A stretch of DNA of 37,016 nt. It comes from an uncultured Bacteroidales bacterium (lineage in GTDB: Bacteria; Bacteroidota; Bacteroidia; Bacteroidales; Paludibacteraceae). Shown here piece after piece: positions 1-8,817 of the stretch; position 1 is the stretch's first letter; every line of letters begins with the position of its first letter. The notes beneath the pieces were generated by a model. It searched no databases. It was not told the origin of the DNA and saw nothing but the letters and a program-made list of their open reading frames with translations. The translations under genes and the position numbers were made by a program. The stretch spans positions 1-37,016 of the forward strand of contig ONPG01000022.1 in the NCBI GenBank assembly GCA_900319645.1. The letters run 5' to 3'.

Positions 1-1
1 C

Positions 2-733
2 CGTTCGGCAATCAACAAAGGACTCTTGGATTGGCTGCAATCCGAGAGTCCTGATGTGTTCTGTATTCAGGAGAGCAAAGCCCAGCCGGAGCAGATAGAC
101 GTGATGGCGATGCAGGAGTTGGGATATCATAGTTATATCCACTCGGCGGAGAAAAAAGGCTACTCCGGCGTGTGTATCTTCACCAAACAAGAGCCGGACA
201 GCGTGGTGGTAGGTATGGGCAATCCCAAATACGACCGCGAAGGACGTGTACTGCGAGCCGACTTCGGCGACCTCACCGTCATTGACGCCTATATCCCCAG
301 CGGTACTACAGGCGACGAGAGGCAAACGTTCAAAATGGAGTTTCTGGAGGATTTTCTGGTGTGGATCAACGAGTTGCGCAAAGAACGGCCCAATATCGTC
401 GTTTGCGGAGACTACAACATCTGCCACAAACCCATTGATATCAACCACCCGGAGCGGCAGATAGGTGTCTCGGGCTTCCTGCCTGAAGAACGCGAATGGA
501 TGGACCGCTGGGAAGCGAGCGGAATGATCGACTCCTTCCGCGTCTTTGACCAGAGTGCCGAGCGCTATAGTTGGTGGAGCTGGCGGGCAGGTGCCAGAGC
601 ACGTAACGTAGGCTGGCGTATTGATTACCACTGGGTGAGCGAACCGCTCCGCACGCGGCTCCGGGACGCCAAGATACTGACCGACGCAGTACACTCCGAC
701 CACTGCCCGGTCGAATTGATAATTGACAATTGA
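2..733 (+). CDS. xth: Exodeoxyribonuclease III, 5' end cut by window edge
   Basis: This is an AP endonuclease / 3'-5' exonuclease of the exonuclease III (endonuclease/exonuclease/phosphatase) family, acting in base-excision repair. The frame is already open at base 2 ([13 protein letters not shown]), which matches the family just after its first beta strand, so only about ten N-terminal residues are missing. A TTG at 26 is an internal leucine rather than the start. Visible motifs are the metal-binding IQE near the start, GDYNI in the middle and SDHCPVEL near the C-terminus, which holds the catalytic Asp-His. The last residues (LIIDN) are encoded by the beginning of a heptamer repeat array, so the repeat sets where the protein ends. 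lptB follows on the same strand. Confidence 0.93.
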   Translation, partial: RSAINKGLLDWLQSESPDVFCIQESKAQPEQIDVMAMQELGYHSYIHSAEKKGYSGVCIFTKQEPDSVVVGMGNPKYDREGRVLRADFGDLTVIDAYIPSGTTGDERQTFKMEFLEDFLVWINELRKERPNIVVCGDYNICHKPIDINHPERQIGVSGFLPEEREWMDRWEASGMIDSFRVFDQSAERYSWWSWRAGARARNVGWRIDYHWVSEPLRTRLRDAKILTDAVHSDHCPVELIIDN

Positions 734-779
734 CAATTGACAATTAATGGACAAACTATTGACAATTAATGGACAAACT
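714..779 (+). repeat. AATTGAC heptamer array with 22-bp tandem duplication at the lptB start
   Basis: About four units of AATTGAC/AATTGAT run from inside the xth stop region. Then a 22-bp unit (ATTGACAATTAATGGACAAA plus CT) occurs twice in tandem at 736-757 and 758-779. The duplication copies the lptB start codon and first codons. The first ATG (747) is out of frame with lptB because 22 is not a multiple of three. Confidence 0.9.
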
Positions 780-1518
780 GAGAACAGAACATCTGGTGAA
801 GAAATACGGCAAACGAACCGTAGTGAACGATGTGTCGATCGAGTTGGAGCAAGGCGAGATCGTCGGCTTGCTCGGACCTAACGGCGCCGGCAAAACCACC
901 ACGTTCTATATGACCACAGGTCTGGTCAGCGCCAACCAGGGAAAGATCTTCCTCAACGACCAGGAGATAACCGGTTTCCCTATGTACCGCCGTGCGCAGA
1001 TGGGTATCGGCTACCTGCCCCAAGAAGCCAGCGTCTTCCGCAAACTCAGCGTGGAGGACAACCTCCGCGCGGTGCTCGAACTGACGACTTTTGACAAGGA
1101 ATACCAGAAAGAGAAGCTGGAACAACTGATCAAGGAATTCAACCTCGAGCACGTGCGCCACAACCTCGGTGATCGACTGAGTGGAGGCGAGCGGCGACGC
1201 ACGGAGATAGCACGGTGTCTTGCCATCGAGCCGAAATTTGTGATGCTCGACGAACCCTTCGCCGGCGTCGATCCAATTGCCGTACAGGAGATTCAGGACG
1301 TCGTATGGCGGCTCAAAGACAAGAATATCGGTATCCTGATCACCGACCACAACGTCGATGAGACGCTGATGATTACCGACCGCGCCTACCTGCTCTTTGA
1401 GGGAAAGATCCTCTTCCACGGCACACCGGAAGAACTGGCTGCCAATCCGGTCGTTCGGCAGAACTACTTAGGGCGTGATTTTGAGTTAAAAAGAAAGACA
1501 AGAGCGATTGAAAACTGA
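769..1518 (+). CDS. lptB: LPS export ABC transporter ATP-binding protein LptB
   Basis: The 249-residue protein is the cytoplasmic ATPase that powers lipopolysaccharide extraction from the inner membrane with LptF/LptG. It shows a Walker [10 protein letters not shown] at residues 36-44, a Q-loop ([10 protein letters not shown]), an ABC signature LSGGERRR, a Walker [14 protein letters not shown] and an H-loop ITDHNV. Length and the SGGERRR-type signature fit LptB better than other ABC ATPases. The ATG at 769 is used. An identical ATGGACAAACT 22 bp upstream is a duplicated copy in another frame. The C-terminal residues RAIEN run into the next heptamer array. Genes for LptF/G are not in the window. 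Confidence 0.93.
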   Translation: MDKLRTEHLVKKYGKRTVVNDVSIELEQGEIVGLLGPNGAGKTTTFYMTTGLVSANQGKIFLNDQEITGFPMYRRAQMGIGYLPQEASVFRKLSVEDNLRAVLELTTFDKEYQKEKLEQLIKEFNLEHVRHNLGDRLSGGERRRTEIARCLAIEPKFVMLDEPFAGVDPIAVQEIQDVVWRLKDKNIGILITDHNVDETLMITDRAYLLFEGKILFHGTPEELAANPVVRQNYLGRDFELKRKTRAIEN

Positions 1519-1549
1519 AAATTGAAAACTGAAAATTGAGAATTGAGAA
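1508..1549 (+). repeat. TTGAAAA/CTGAAAA heptamer array
   Basis: Six 7-bp units alternate TTGAAAA and CTGAAAA and then change to TTGAGAA. The array covers the lptB stop codon and supplies the TTG start and the residues MRIEK of the following gene. Confidence 0.9.
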
Positions 1550-2510
1550 ATACATAGTATTTTTGTTGGCAGCGGTGATATGCGCATGTACGAACGTAGA
1601 GAAACGTGATGTTTCCGTGCAGGCATGTGCCGTGATGCCAAGCGGCAGGGCGAGTGCTTGCGCATGCGTATGCGATGGTAAAGCATACGTGTTCAGCGGC
1701 AGAGACCAAAAGGGCACTTATCTCAATGATTTATGGGAATACGACCCTGTGAATGACAGTTGGAAAGACTTAGGCAAGAGTCCAATGAAAGCGCGCGTGA
1801 ATGCCATCATGACGGCTTATGACGGTAAGATCTACGCCGGTTTGGGTTATTCGGCTCTCCGTGCATACAATGACAGTGCATACCAGAGAGATTGGTGGGA
1901 ATATACGCCTCAGACAGGCGTTTGGAAACGTTTGGAGGATTATCCTACGCCGTATACTGATGCCTGCACGTCGATTTGCATGGAAGGTAAGATATATTCA
2001 TTATACGGATTTTGGCACGCATTTTCTCAAGATCTCTGTTGCTATGATATTTCTTCCGGTCAGTGGTCTGTCATTCCTTATCACCCGCAACGCGCAAAAT
2101 ATACAGCCGGTGGACGCGGGGCTTTGCTGGACGGCATTTTCTATTTCGGAGGAGGATTTAATTCGCATTTCGAGCACAAATGGTATGCCATAGAACTGCC
2201 CCAAGACAAATGGACTCAAAAAGCGGATATTCCGGGAAAAGAAAGAGCATTCGGCGCCTGTGCGGCAAGCCGTGAGCATGTGTATTTATTCGGTGGCCGC
2301 TGTTTTGGCGGCGATATGACCGGTGGTGAAGTATATGATAGTTTTCTGCGTTTTTCTCCGGACAAGAACTGCTGGGAATGGTGTGGCACTATGCCGATGG
2401 GCAGGGCGGAGAACCTCATTGCCTTCAGCATTCAAGGAAAAGTGTATTTCGGTTTGGGAGAAAACGAGCGAGGAGAAATAATTAACAAATTATACTGCAT
2501 TGAAAATTAG
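1536..2510 (+). CDS. Kelch-repeat beta-propeller lipoprotein
   Basis: The 324-residue protein begins with a signal peptide (MRIEKYIVFLLAAVICACTN) whose C16/C18 region resembles a lipobox, so it is probably a lipoprotein. The rest has recurrent kelch-type blades, for example GKAYVFSGRD...YLNDLWEYDP, GKIYAGLGYS, GIFYFGGGF, HVYLFGGR and GKVYFGLGEN, each followed by a Trp-containing strand, suggesting a six-bladed propeller. No catalytic role can be read from the sequence. The only usable start giving the signal peptide is a TTG lying inside the heptamer array, which is unusual. Its end overlaps the next gene, so the two are probably translated together. The substrate or partner is unknown. Confidence 0.75.
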   Translation: MRIEKYIVFLLAAVICACTNVEKRDVSVQACAVMPSGRASACACVCDGKAYVFSGRDQKGTYLNDLWEYDPVNDSWKDLGKSPMKARVNAIMTAYDGKIYAGLGYSALRAYNDSAYQRDWWEYTPQTGVWKRLEDYPTPYTDACTSICMEGKIYSLYGFWHAFSQDLCCYDISSGQWSVIPYHPQRAKYTAGGRGALLDGIFYFGGGFNSHFEHKWYAIELPQDKWTQKADIPGKERAFGACAASREHVYLFGGRCFGGDMTGGEVYDSFLRFSPDKNCWEWCGTMPMGRAENLIAFSIQGKVYFGLGENERGEIINKLYCIEN

Positions 2511-3921
2511 AATAGGATATATTGTTGCGCTGCTGACAATAACCGTTCATGCAAGTGCTTGGAATTGGTGGCCTCTTCCGATGGCTCAGCCGGACACGTG
2601 CCGTGATAGTTTGCTCTATGTGGGTGCTGTTCGTGCGGTCAGTTCAAGCGGAGGTCAGGCACCGAGTCTGTTATGGCACAACAGCAACGGCGAGATCTCG
2701 CAAATGCCACACAGCGCCACAATCAGCATTGGAATCATCAAACCTGCTACACGACCGAGCCGATGGTTCGACTATGATTTCGGAGTAGTACTGAGCGGTC
2801 GTTTCGGCGGCGGTTACGGAATGAAGAATGATATAACGGGGTTCTTCAATGAATTATACGCGCATACGCGCTTATATATTGTAGATATCACCGCCGGAAT
2901 CAAGCCGCAGTACTGGGGTGCCGGAGATGCTACGTTGAGCAGTGGGAGTTTGCTTTTCTCCAACAACGCGCATCCACTTCCGCGGATCAGTATCGGTTTG
3001 GACCGCTGGACACCTATTCCGGGTCTGTTCGGGTATGTGGAAGTGAAAGCCAGTTTGACACATGCATGGGCCGGAGACAAGTCCGAGGTAGTGTCCGGTA
3101 CGCTCATTCACCATAAACATATCGGCGGACGAATAGGCGGAAAGTTGCCGGTGAATATCAGTTATGAGTTTCATCACGCGGCTCAATGGGGCGGCTATTC
3201 GACCGTTTATGGTGATTTAGGAAATGACCTGCATGCTTTCAAGACGACTTTTTTGGCCCGTTCAGGCGGCAGTATGCTCAATGACCAGTTGAATGCGCAA
3301 GGTAACCATATATGTTTCCAACAACTGGCTTTGGATGTAAAAAGCGAAGGATGGAAAGTGAGTGCCTATTGGCAGATCATACAGGAGGACGGACCGATCC
3401 GGATGCTAGGAATGACTATGAACAAGCCCGATGGTTTATGGGGTATCAGTGCCGTTCAGAGCCGATGGCCGTTCATCGAGGGCATTACGTACGAGTTTCT
3501 GAACACTACCGATCAATCCGGTCCCTTCCATGACAAGGACGGTATTGTATATGGCGGTGCTGATAACTATTATAATAATAGTATTTACAAACAAGGATGG
3601 ACTTATTTCGGACGCATCATCGGTTCTCCTTTGCTGACTTTGATCAATAACCGCGTGCGAGCACACCACGTAGGCATCCGGGGAGATATCTATGGGTTCA
3701 AGTACCGTGTGATGGTCAATCATGCAGAGAACTACGGGAAATACAAGGAACCCTTGCGGAGCAGTAATACAGCGATGCTCTTAGAGGTAAAGAGACATGT
3801 CAAAGAGGCTTGGGGGCTGGATTTCGGGTTTAGCATAGCCGGTGACTTCGGCACCCAGTACGGCAATGTATTCGGAGCCATGATCAACGTAAGTAAAAGA
3901 GGGGTGATTTGTAATTGGTAA
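2500..3921 (+). CDS. Wzi-like capsule assembly outer-membrane beta-barrel
   Basis: The 473-residue protein resembles the Bacteroidota capsule assembly Wzi family, outer-membrane barrels that help anchor surface polysaccharide. An N-terminal signal peptide (MKIRIGYIVALLTITVHASA) is followed by many amphipathic aromatic-rich strands. Family-like stretches are GIKPQYWGAGDATLSSGSLLFSN in part, IPRISIGLDRWTPIPG-like text and PLLTLINNRVRAHHVGI. The TTG start at 2500 overlaps the kelch gene by 11 bp and sits in the sequence TTGAAAATTAG. The C-terminus (RGVICNW) ends where the next heptamer array starts and lacks a typical barrel-terminal aromatic strand, so its end may have been altered. Its place before glycan genes fits a surface-polysaccharide role. 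Confidence 0.7.
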   Translation: MKIRIGYIVALLTITVHASAWNWWPLPMAQPDTCRDSLLYVGAVRAVSSSGGQAPSLLWHNSNGEISQMPHSATISIGIIKPATRPSRWFDYDFGVVLSGRFGGGYGMKNDITGFFNELYAHTRLYIVDITAGIKPQYWGAGDATLSSGSLLFSNNAHPLPRISIGLDRWTPIPGLFGYVEVKASLTHAWAGDKSEVVSGTLIHHKHIGGRIGGKLPVNISYEFHHAAQWGGYSTVYGDLGNDLHAFKTTFLARSGGSMLNDQLNAQGNHICFQQLALDVKSEGWKVSAYWQIIQEDGPIRMLGMTMNKPDGLWGISAVQSRWPFIEGITYEFLNTTDQSGPFHDKDGIVYGGADNYYNNSIYKQGWTYFGRIIGSPLLTLINNRVRAHHVGIRGDIYGFKYRVMVNHAENYGKYKEPLRSSNTAMLLEVKRHVKEAWGLDFGFSIAGDFGTQYGNVFGAMINVSKRGVICNW

Positions 3922-3940
3922 TTGATAATTGATAATTGAA
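3911..3940 (+). repeat. AATTGAT heptamer array
   Basis: Four 7-bp units (AATTGGT, AATTGAT twice, AATTGAA) overlap the stop of the Wzi-like gene and end just before the ATG of the DUF4254 gene. Confidence 0.85.
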
Positions 3941-3945
3941 TAAAT

Positions 3946-4552
3946 ATGAATTTTGTAGAGAAAAGTAATCAGATCTTTTCGCAGGCGGTAAGGGATTATC
4001 ACAAGACCGACCATGTGGATGCACCCATTAACAATCCGTTTGAGGCAGGGATTATTGAGCATGATTTGTATCTAAAGAAAGAATTGGATTGACACCGTTC
4101 AGTGGCATTTGGAAGATATTATCCGAGACCCGAATATCGACCCTGTGGAAGCGCTGGCTTTGAAACGCCGGATTGACCACAGCAATCAGGACCGTACGGA
4201 TCTCGTGGAGCGGATTGACAGCTATTTCTGGGAACTATATCACGCTATCGAGCCGCAGCACGACGCACGTATCAATACCGAGAGTCCGGCGTGGGCAATC
4301 GACCGGCTCAGTATCCTGCACGTCAAACTATGGCACATGCAGGAGCAAGTTGATCGTACGGACGTCAGCCCGGAGCAGCACGAGAAATGCGTAGCGAAAA
4401 TGGCGGTGCTCCAAGAGCAATTGGGCGACATGACAACCTCAATCGGACAGTTGCTGGAGGACTACACGGCGGGCAGACGAATCATGAAAGTCTATCGCCA
4501 GATGAAAATGTACAATGATCCGACGCTGAATCCTGTGTTGTATAAGAAGTGA
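3946..4552 (+). pseudogene. DUF4254 protein gene split by a +1 frameshift
   Basis: Read from the ATG at 3946, the first frame encodes MNFVEKSNQIFSQAVRDYHK and continues to LYLKKELD before a TGA at 4090-4092. The rest of the DUF4254 family continues in the +1 frame: NWIDTVQWHLEDIIRDPNID onward to NPVLYKK at 4552. Skipping one base near 4081, in the run AAAGAAAGAATTGG, restores a continuous protein of about 201 residues, the family's usual size. DUF4254 proteins are helical, of unknown function, and in Bacteroidota commonly sit directly before a GT9 glycosyltransferase, as here. The break may be a true mutation, a sequencing or assembly error in a purine run, or less likely a programmed +1 shift. 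The downstream half alone could start at a TTG at 4109, but it would lack the conserved N-terminus. Confidence 0.85.
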
Positions 4553-5487
4553 AGCGAGTATTGGTCATACGGTTTTCGGCATTAGGGGATGTAGCGATGA
4601 TAGTTCCCGTAGTGCGGATGGCAGCAGAACAAAATCCGGAAATGGAGTTCACGGTTCTGTCGCAGCAACGTATGGCGGATCTGTTCACCGGAATGCCTCA
4701 GAACGTGATCTTTCACGGAGCGGATATAAAGAAAGAGCCGCTTCGCGCGATTGCAGCGAGTTTAGGTTCATACGATTTCGTAGCCGACCTTCATGATGTA
4801 TGGCGAAGCCGCTATATACGGATAGCAATGCAACTGAAAGGAGCTCGCGTTAGAACAATACGGAAGGGGCGTTTTGAACGCTTTTTGCTTACCCGTCATA
4901 TACGAACGCAGGCTTTGAAACACACTACTGTTCGTTATGCCGAAGTGCTACAACGTTTAGGACTAACCGTTTCGGACATGAAGGCACCACATCAAACGAC
5001 AGGAGAAGGCATTGGCATTGCGCCATTTGCAGCGCATAAAGGAAAGATTTACCCCTTGGAGCGAATGGAAAAGGTCGTGCAGCTGTTGAGCAAGAGCGGC
5101 GAACGAGTAGTGCTTTTCGGCGGAGGCAAAAAAGAGCAAGAGATATTAGAGATCTGGGCGAAGAAGTATACGGGAGTAGAGTCCGTCGCCGGCAAGTACC
5201 GGCTGGCTGAAGAGATGGAAATCATGCGCGGATTGCGGGTTATGGTGAGCATGGACAGCGCGAACATGCATTTGGCTTCGTTAGTGGGTACACGCGTCGT
5301 GTCTATTTGGGGAGCTACGCATCCCAAAGCAGGTTTTACGGGCATCGGACAAAAAGAGGAGGACTGTATACAGCGGGATTTAAAATGCCGGCCGTGCTCA
5401 ATATACGGAAACAAGAAATGTCGGTTCGGCGACTACCGGTGTCTGGACATAGCGCCGGAGGAGGTAATGTTGAGAGTTGAGAGATGA
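4549..5487 (+). CDS. Family 9 glycosyltransferase (heptosyltransferase-like)
   Basis: The 312-residue protein belongs to the ADP-heptose:LPS heptosyltransferase family (GT9) of inner-core lipopolysaccharide synthesis. The N-terminal Rossmann start is VLVIRFSALGDVAMIVPVV, with the typical FSALGDV motif. The C-terminal nucleotide-sugar site includes SMDSANMHLASLVGTRVVSIWG followed by THPKAGF. It starts at a GTG (4549) that overlaps the stop of the DUF4254 gene, indicating translational coupling. A C-terminal Cys cluster (CRPCSIYGNKKCRFGDYRC) is typical of Bacteroidota members. The exact sugar and acceptor cannot be read. Confidence 0.88.
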   Translation: MKRVLVIRFSALGDVAMIVPVVRMAAEQNPEMEFTVLSQQRMADLFTGMPQNVIFHGADIKKEPLRAIAASLGSYDFVADLHDVWRSRYIRIAMQLKGARVRTIRKGRFERFLLTRHIRTQALKHTTVRYAEVLQRLGLTVSDMKAPHQTTGEGIGIAPFAAHKGKIYPLERMEKVVQLLSKSGERVVLFGGGKKEQEILEIWAKKYTGVESVAGKYRLAEEMEIMRGLRVMVSMDSANMHLASLVGTRVVSIWGATHPKAGFTGIGQKEEDCIQRDLKCRPCSIYGNKKCRFGDYRCLDIAPEEVMLRVER

Positions 5488-5500
5488 GAGTGAAGAGATG
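5469..5500 (+). repeat. TTGAGAG heptamer array
   Basis: Units TTGAGAG, TTGAGAG, ATGAGAG, TGAAGAG and ATGAAAA follow each other at 7-bp spacing. They encode the last residues (LRVER) and stop of the GT9 gene and the start codon of the next gene. Confidence 0.75.
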
Positions 5501-6232
5501 AAAATAGTGGTGAATAGTGCATATGAATCATTGAGCAAATGGATAGAGTCTGTTCCGGCTCTCTTTTCGCGTTCCGGCGAAGTGATTTATGATGCACGAA
5601 ACCAGATCCGCCTGATGCGCGCGCCGGATGATACGGAAGTATGCGTCAAGCGTTTTCATACACCCCGTTTCTTTAATCGCATCGGCTATACTTTTTTTCG
5701 CGAACCCAAAGCCAAACGGGCATACGAGAATGCCATGTATTTGCTATCCCAAGGAATAGCCACACCTATTCCTATCGGATATATCCTATGCGGCGAGGGA
5801 CTATTGAAAGAGTCTTATCTCATTACGCTCAAAAGTACATTACACCGCAATTTTTATGAATTTGGAGATGGTAATATTACCGGAAAAGAAGATATCCTTC
5901 TCTCTTTTGCGCGCTATACCGCAAAAGCACACGAAGCACAAATCTATCATTTGGACTATTCTCCGGGAAACATATTATTTGACCATATAGACGGGAAATG
6001 GCAGTTTGAGATGATTGACCTGAATCGTATGGAAACTCATTCACGGGTTGACCTTACAAAAGGTAGTTCAAATTTTGCGCGCCTATGGGGGAAAGAGGAA
6101 TTACACCGAATCATCGCAACTGAATATGCTCATACGCGCGGCTTCGATCCTGCCCGATGCATCGATATAGCCGTACATGCCCGAGAACATTTCTGGCGTA
6201 AACGACCTCACTCGTTTTTCGTATATGAATAA
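5498..6232 (+). CDS. Lipopolysaccharide kinase (InaA/Kdo kinase-like)
   Basis: A protein-kinase-fold protein of about 244 residues that probably phosphorylates the lipopolysaccharide core. The ATP-side lysine is in TEVCVKRF. The catalytic loop is HLDYSPGNILFD, which holds the HxD...N pattern, and the metal-binding step is EMIDLNRM in place of DFG. The ATG at 5498 (MKIVVNSAY) is preferred over a TTG at 5477 whose extra residues come from heptamer repeats. It follows the GT9 gene by 10 bp and overlaps the next gene by 8 bp. The family and context agree on LPS core modification in the cytoplasm. Confidence 0.82.
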   Translation: MKIVVNSAYESLSKWIESVPALFSRSGEVIYDARNQIRLMRAPDDTEVCVKRFHTPRFFNRIGYTFFREPKAKRAYENAMYLLSQGIATPIPIGYILCGEGLLKESYLITLKSTLHRNFYEFGDGNITGKEDILLSFARYTAKAHEAQIYHLDYSPGNILFDHIDGKWQFEMIDLNRMETHSRVDLTKGSSNFARLWGKEELHRIIATEYAHTRGFDPARCIDIAVHAREHFWRKRPHSFFVYE

Positions 6233-8099
6233 GATTCGCATGAACATTCAGCACAAAGATATTATTATCGTCATTCCTGTTCATAGAGCAGAACTGAGAC
6301 CGGACGAACAGGTTTCTGTTTTGCAATGCACGCGGGTGTTAGGGCATTATGTTATACGGTTTGTATGTCCTCAATCAGTGAGAGTTATCGCTGGTTTTGA
6401 GCATATCAAAATCGAGCATTTTGAGGATAGCTATTTCAGGAGCATAACCGATTATAACCGGCTGATGATGAGTAGTGCGTTCTATGAGCGTTTTGCGCAA
6501 TACAAGTATATCTTAATCCATCAAACAGATGCCTTTGTATTCCGGGACGAGTTATTGGTTTGGGCTCAAGCCGACTACTCCTATATAGGTGCACCATGGA
6601 TCCTCAAATCAAAATACCGCACATGGTGGGGAAAAGCGGTTCTTTATCTCCGCGGATTGAAATATAAGCTTCGCGGAGAGCCCTTCCGTCCGCTACTATT
6701 AGGAGATAAAGTTGGTAACGGAGGTTTCTCTCTACGTAAGACAGAGGACTTTATACGGGTGTGCCAAGAGGAGCGACAAACCATAGACGCGTACTTGGAG
6801 AAGAGCAATAGATGGTCGGAGTACAATGAGGATGCCTTTTGGGCGACTCGCCATACTTTCTGTTATCCTACCACAAGGGAGGCATTAGATTTTGCTTTCG
6901 ATCTCTACCCCAAAGAATGCTTGAAGCAGACGAGCCACGCTTTGCCATTCGGCTGTCATGGCTGGACAAAAGCAGAGGTTAACGTTTTTTGGCGTCCTAT
7001 TATAGAACGGATAATAGGAGACAAGCCATTAAGAGTGTATTTTGATTATCAAGCCTTTGTACATCAGACCTTTGGAGGAGTGTCACGCTATTTCGCAGAG
7101 ATTATCGCCCGACTACCACAATATGGCATTGAGCCGGTTACCGGTGTTCGGTACTCCGCCAACACGCATCTAAAAGCGCTGAATTTAGACGTCCGACCGG
7201 CTCCTAACCGCAAGATAGCGAAACGTCTGAACCGCATGTATTGCCGCCAAGAAATTCGCGAGGGGCAGTTTGACCTGATCCATGCAACGTATTTCGATCC
7301 CTACGTGCTGCGCGCCAACAAACGCCAGAAACCGTTGATAATCACCATGCATGACATGATTGACGAGGTGATGCACGAGGGGCATTCCGGTCCACGCAAA
7401 AAAGCATTATTGGCGGAAAAAGCAACGCACATCATTGCTGTATCGAAACACACAAAAGAAGATATCAAGCGGATTTTAGGGGTACATTCGGACAAAATCA
7501 GCGTGGTTTATCATGGTAATAGCGTTGTGCAGGAAACGCCGATATCTATGCCGGTATTGCCCAAGAGATATATTCTGTATGTAGGTGGGCGTCAGCGCAA
7601 ATACAAGAATTTCGATCTCTTCCTACGTGCTATGCAGCCGATAGTAAAGCAAGAGTCTATCGAAATCGTTTGCGTAGGTTCGCCGTTCTCCAAACCTGAG
7701 CAGATACGCATTCAAGAGTTAGGGCTGGAGGGAAAAATCCAGTCACTCTTCGCAGGAGAAGACCAGCTATATACGATTTATCACAAGGCACTCTGTTTCA
7801 TCTATCCATCCTGCTACGAAGGTTTCGGTCTGCCCATTTTGGAAGCATGGTCAGCCGCATGTCCGCTGATTTTATCCCACAGTTCGTGTTTTCCTGAGAT
7901 TGCCGGAGAAGCTGCTATCTATTTTGAGGAGAATAATGCCGAAGATTTGACCAAACATACGTTGCAGGTTCTCCGTTCCGAAAATATGAGGGAGGAACTG
8001 GTTGACAAAGGAAAGAAACGACTGCAACAATATTCATGGGATAAGGCCGCCGAAGAAACAGCACGGATTTATCACAAAATTTACAGCAGATATGTATAA
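6225..8099 (+). CDS. DUF5672-GT4 fusion glycosyltransferase
   Basis: The 624-residue protein joins two domains. Residues about 10-270 resemble DUF5672 (IIIVIPVHRAELRPDEQVSV, ITDYNRLMMSSAFYERF, YILIHQTDAFVFRDEL, YIGAPWI), a family found in glycan clusters and probably a glycosyltransferase. Residues about 275-624 are a GT-B family 4 glycosyltransferase: FGGVSRYFAEI, HDMIDEV, AVSKHTKEDI, ILYVGGRQRKYKNFDLF, and the nucleotide-sugar site PSCYEGFGLPILEAWS. The ATG at 6225 is chosen because it overlaps the stop of the previous gene by 8 bp and precedes the first beta strand. A longer start at 6177 would add residues with no domain match. The protein may add two successive sugars. Confidence 0.8.
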   Translation: MNKIRMNIQHKDIIIVIPVHRAELRPDEQVSVLQCTRVLGHYVIRFVCPQSVRVIAGFEHIKIEHFEDSYFRSITDYNRLMMSSAFYERFAQYKYILIHQTDAFVFRDELLVWAQADYSYIGAPWILKSKYRTWWGKAVLYLRGLKYKLRGEPFRPLLLGDKVGNGGFSLRKTEDFIRVCQEERQTIDAYLEKSNRWSEYNEDAFWATRHTFCYPTTREALDFAFDLYPKECLKQTSHALPFGCHGWTKAEVNVFWRPIIERIIGDKPLRVYFDYQAFVHQTFGGVSRYFAEIIARLPQYGIEPVTGVRYSANTHLKALNLDVRPAPNRKIAKRLNRMYCRQEIREGQFDLIHATYFDPYVLRANKRQKPLIITMHDMIDEVMHEGHSGPRKKALLAEKATHIIAVSKHTKEDIKRILGVHSDKISVVYHGNSVVQETPISMPVLPKRYILYVGGRQRKYKNFDLFLRAMQPIVKQESIEIVCVGSPFSKPEQIRIQELGLEGKIQSLFAGEDQLYTIYHKALCFIYPSCYEGFGLPILEAWSAACPLILSHSSCFPEIAGEAAIYFEENNAEDLTKHTLQVLRSENMREELVDKGKKRLQQYSWDKAAEETARIYHKIYSRYV

Positions 8100-8817
8100 A
8101 CCTATACTATCCATAGTAACCGTCTGTCGTAATGCAAGAAACGACTTGCAGCGCACTGTATCCAGCGTAAAGGAACAGACAATAACCGACTACGAGTATC
8201 TTATCGTAGATGGCGGTTCCACAGATGGAACTGTACAATGGTTAGCTACGCAGAAGGGGATGCAGTGGATTTCCGAACCGGATAAAGGAATATACGACGC
8301 TATGAATAAAGGTGTGCAAATGGCAGCAGGGAATTGGATCATTTTTATGAATGCAGGAGATACATTCTATAGTCCGGAAGTGCTGCAACAAGTCATACCA
8401 TTTCTCAAGGATCCGTACGGATTAGTCTATGGCGATATAGTTAAAGAACGAAACGGACACGAAATGATCAAACGTGCGGAAAGTCCGCGCAATGCCCATC
8501 GTATGATTTGTTGCCATCAAGCTTTGTTCACGCGCACTACGCTACTAAAAGACATGCCTTTTGATACCTCCTATCGGTTATCCGCTGACTTTAAGTTTTT
8601 TAAACAGATGTACCTGCGCGCAGTTCCTATGCTTTATATACCGGTTATTATTGCGCGGTTTGACACCCACGGAGCGAGTAACACTCACCGAACGGAGGGC
8701 CTGCGAGAAAACATACGCGTGATTAAGGAGACCGATGCCGGCCTATGGGAACGGTTCGGCTTTATCATAAGACTACAATTCACTATTCTATGGAGCAAAC
8801 TGCGACATATCCTCTAA
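8092..8817 (+). CDS. Family 2 glycosyltransferase
   Basis: This 241-residue GT-A fold enzyme begins at ATG 8092 (MYKPILSIVTVCRNARNDL), overlapping the preceding stop by 8 bp. It has the nucleotide-binding DGGSTDGT and the motif EPDKGIYDAMNKG followed by NAGD, typical of GT2 enzymes of lipopolysaccharide and capsule synthesis such as the WaaE/WcaA type. A longer open frame back to 8002 only overlaps the previous gene. Donor and acceptor are unknown. Confidence 0.85.
   Translation: MYKPILSIVTVCRNARNDLQRTVSSVKEQTITDYEYLIVDGGSTDGTVQWLATQKGMQWISEPDKGIYDAMNKGVQMAAGNWIIFMNAGDTFYSPEVLQQVIPFLKDPYGLVYGDIVKERNGHEMIKRAESPRNAHRMICCHQALFTRTTLLKDMPFDTSYRLSADFKFFKQMYLRAVPMLYIPVIIARFDTHGASNTHRTEGLRENIRVIKETDAGLWERFGFIIRLQFTILWSKLRHIL

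Noticed and set aside
4070-4095. Programmed +1 frameshift in the DUF4254 gene
   Set aside because: No known slip signal or stimulatory structure was seen; mutation or sequencing error is simpler.
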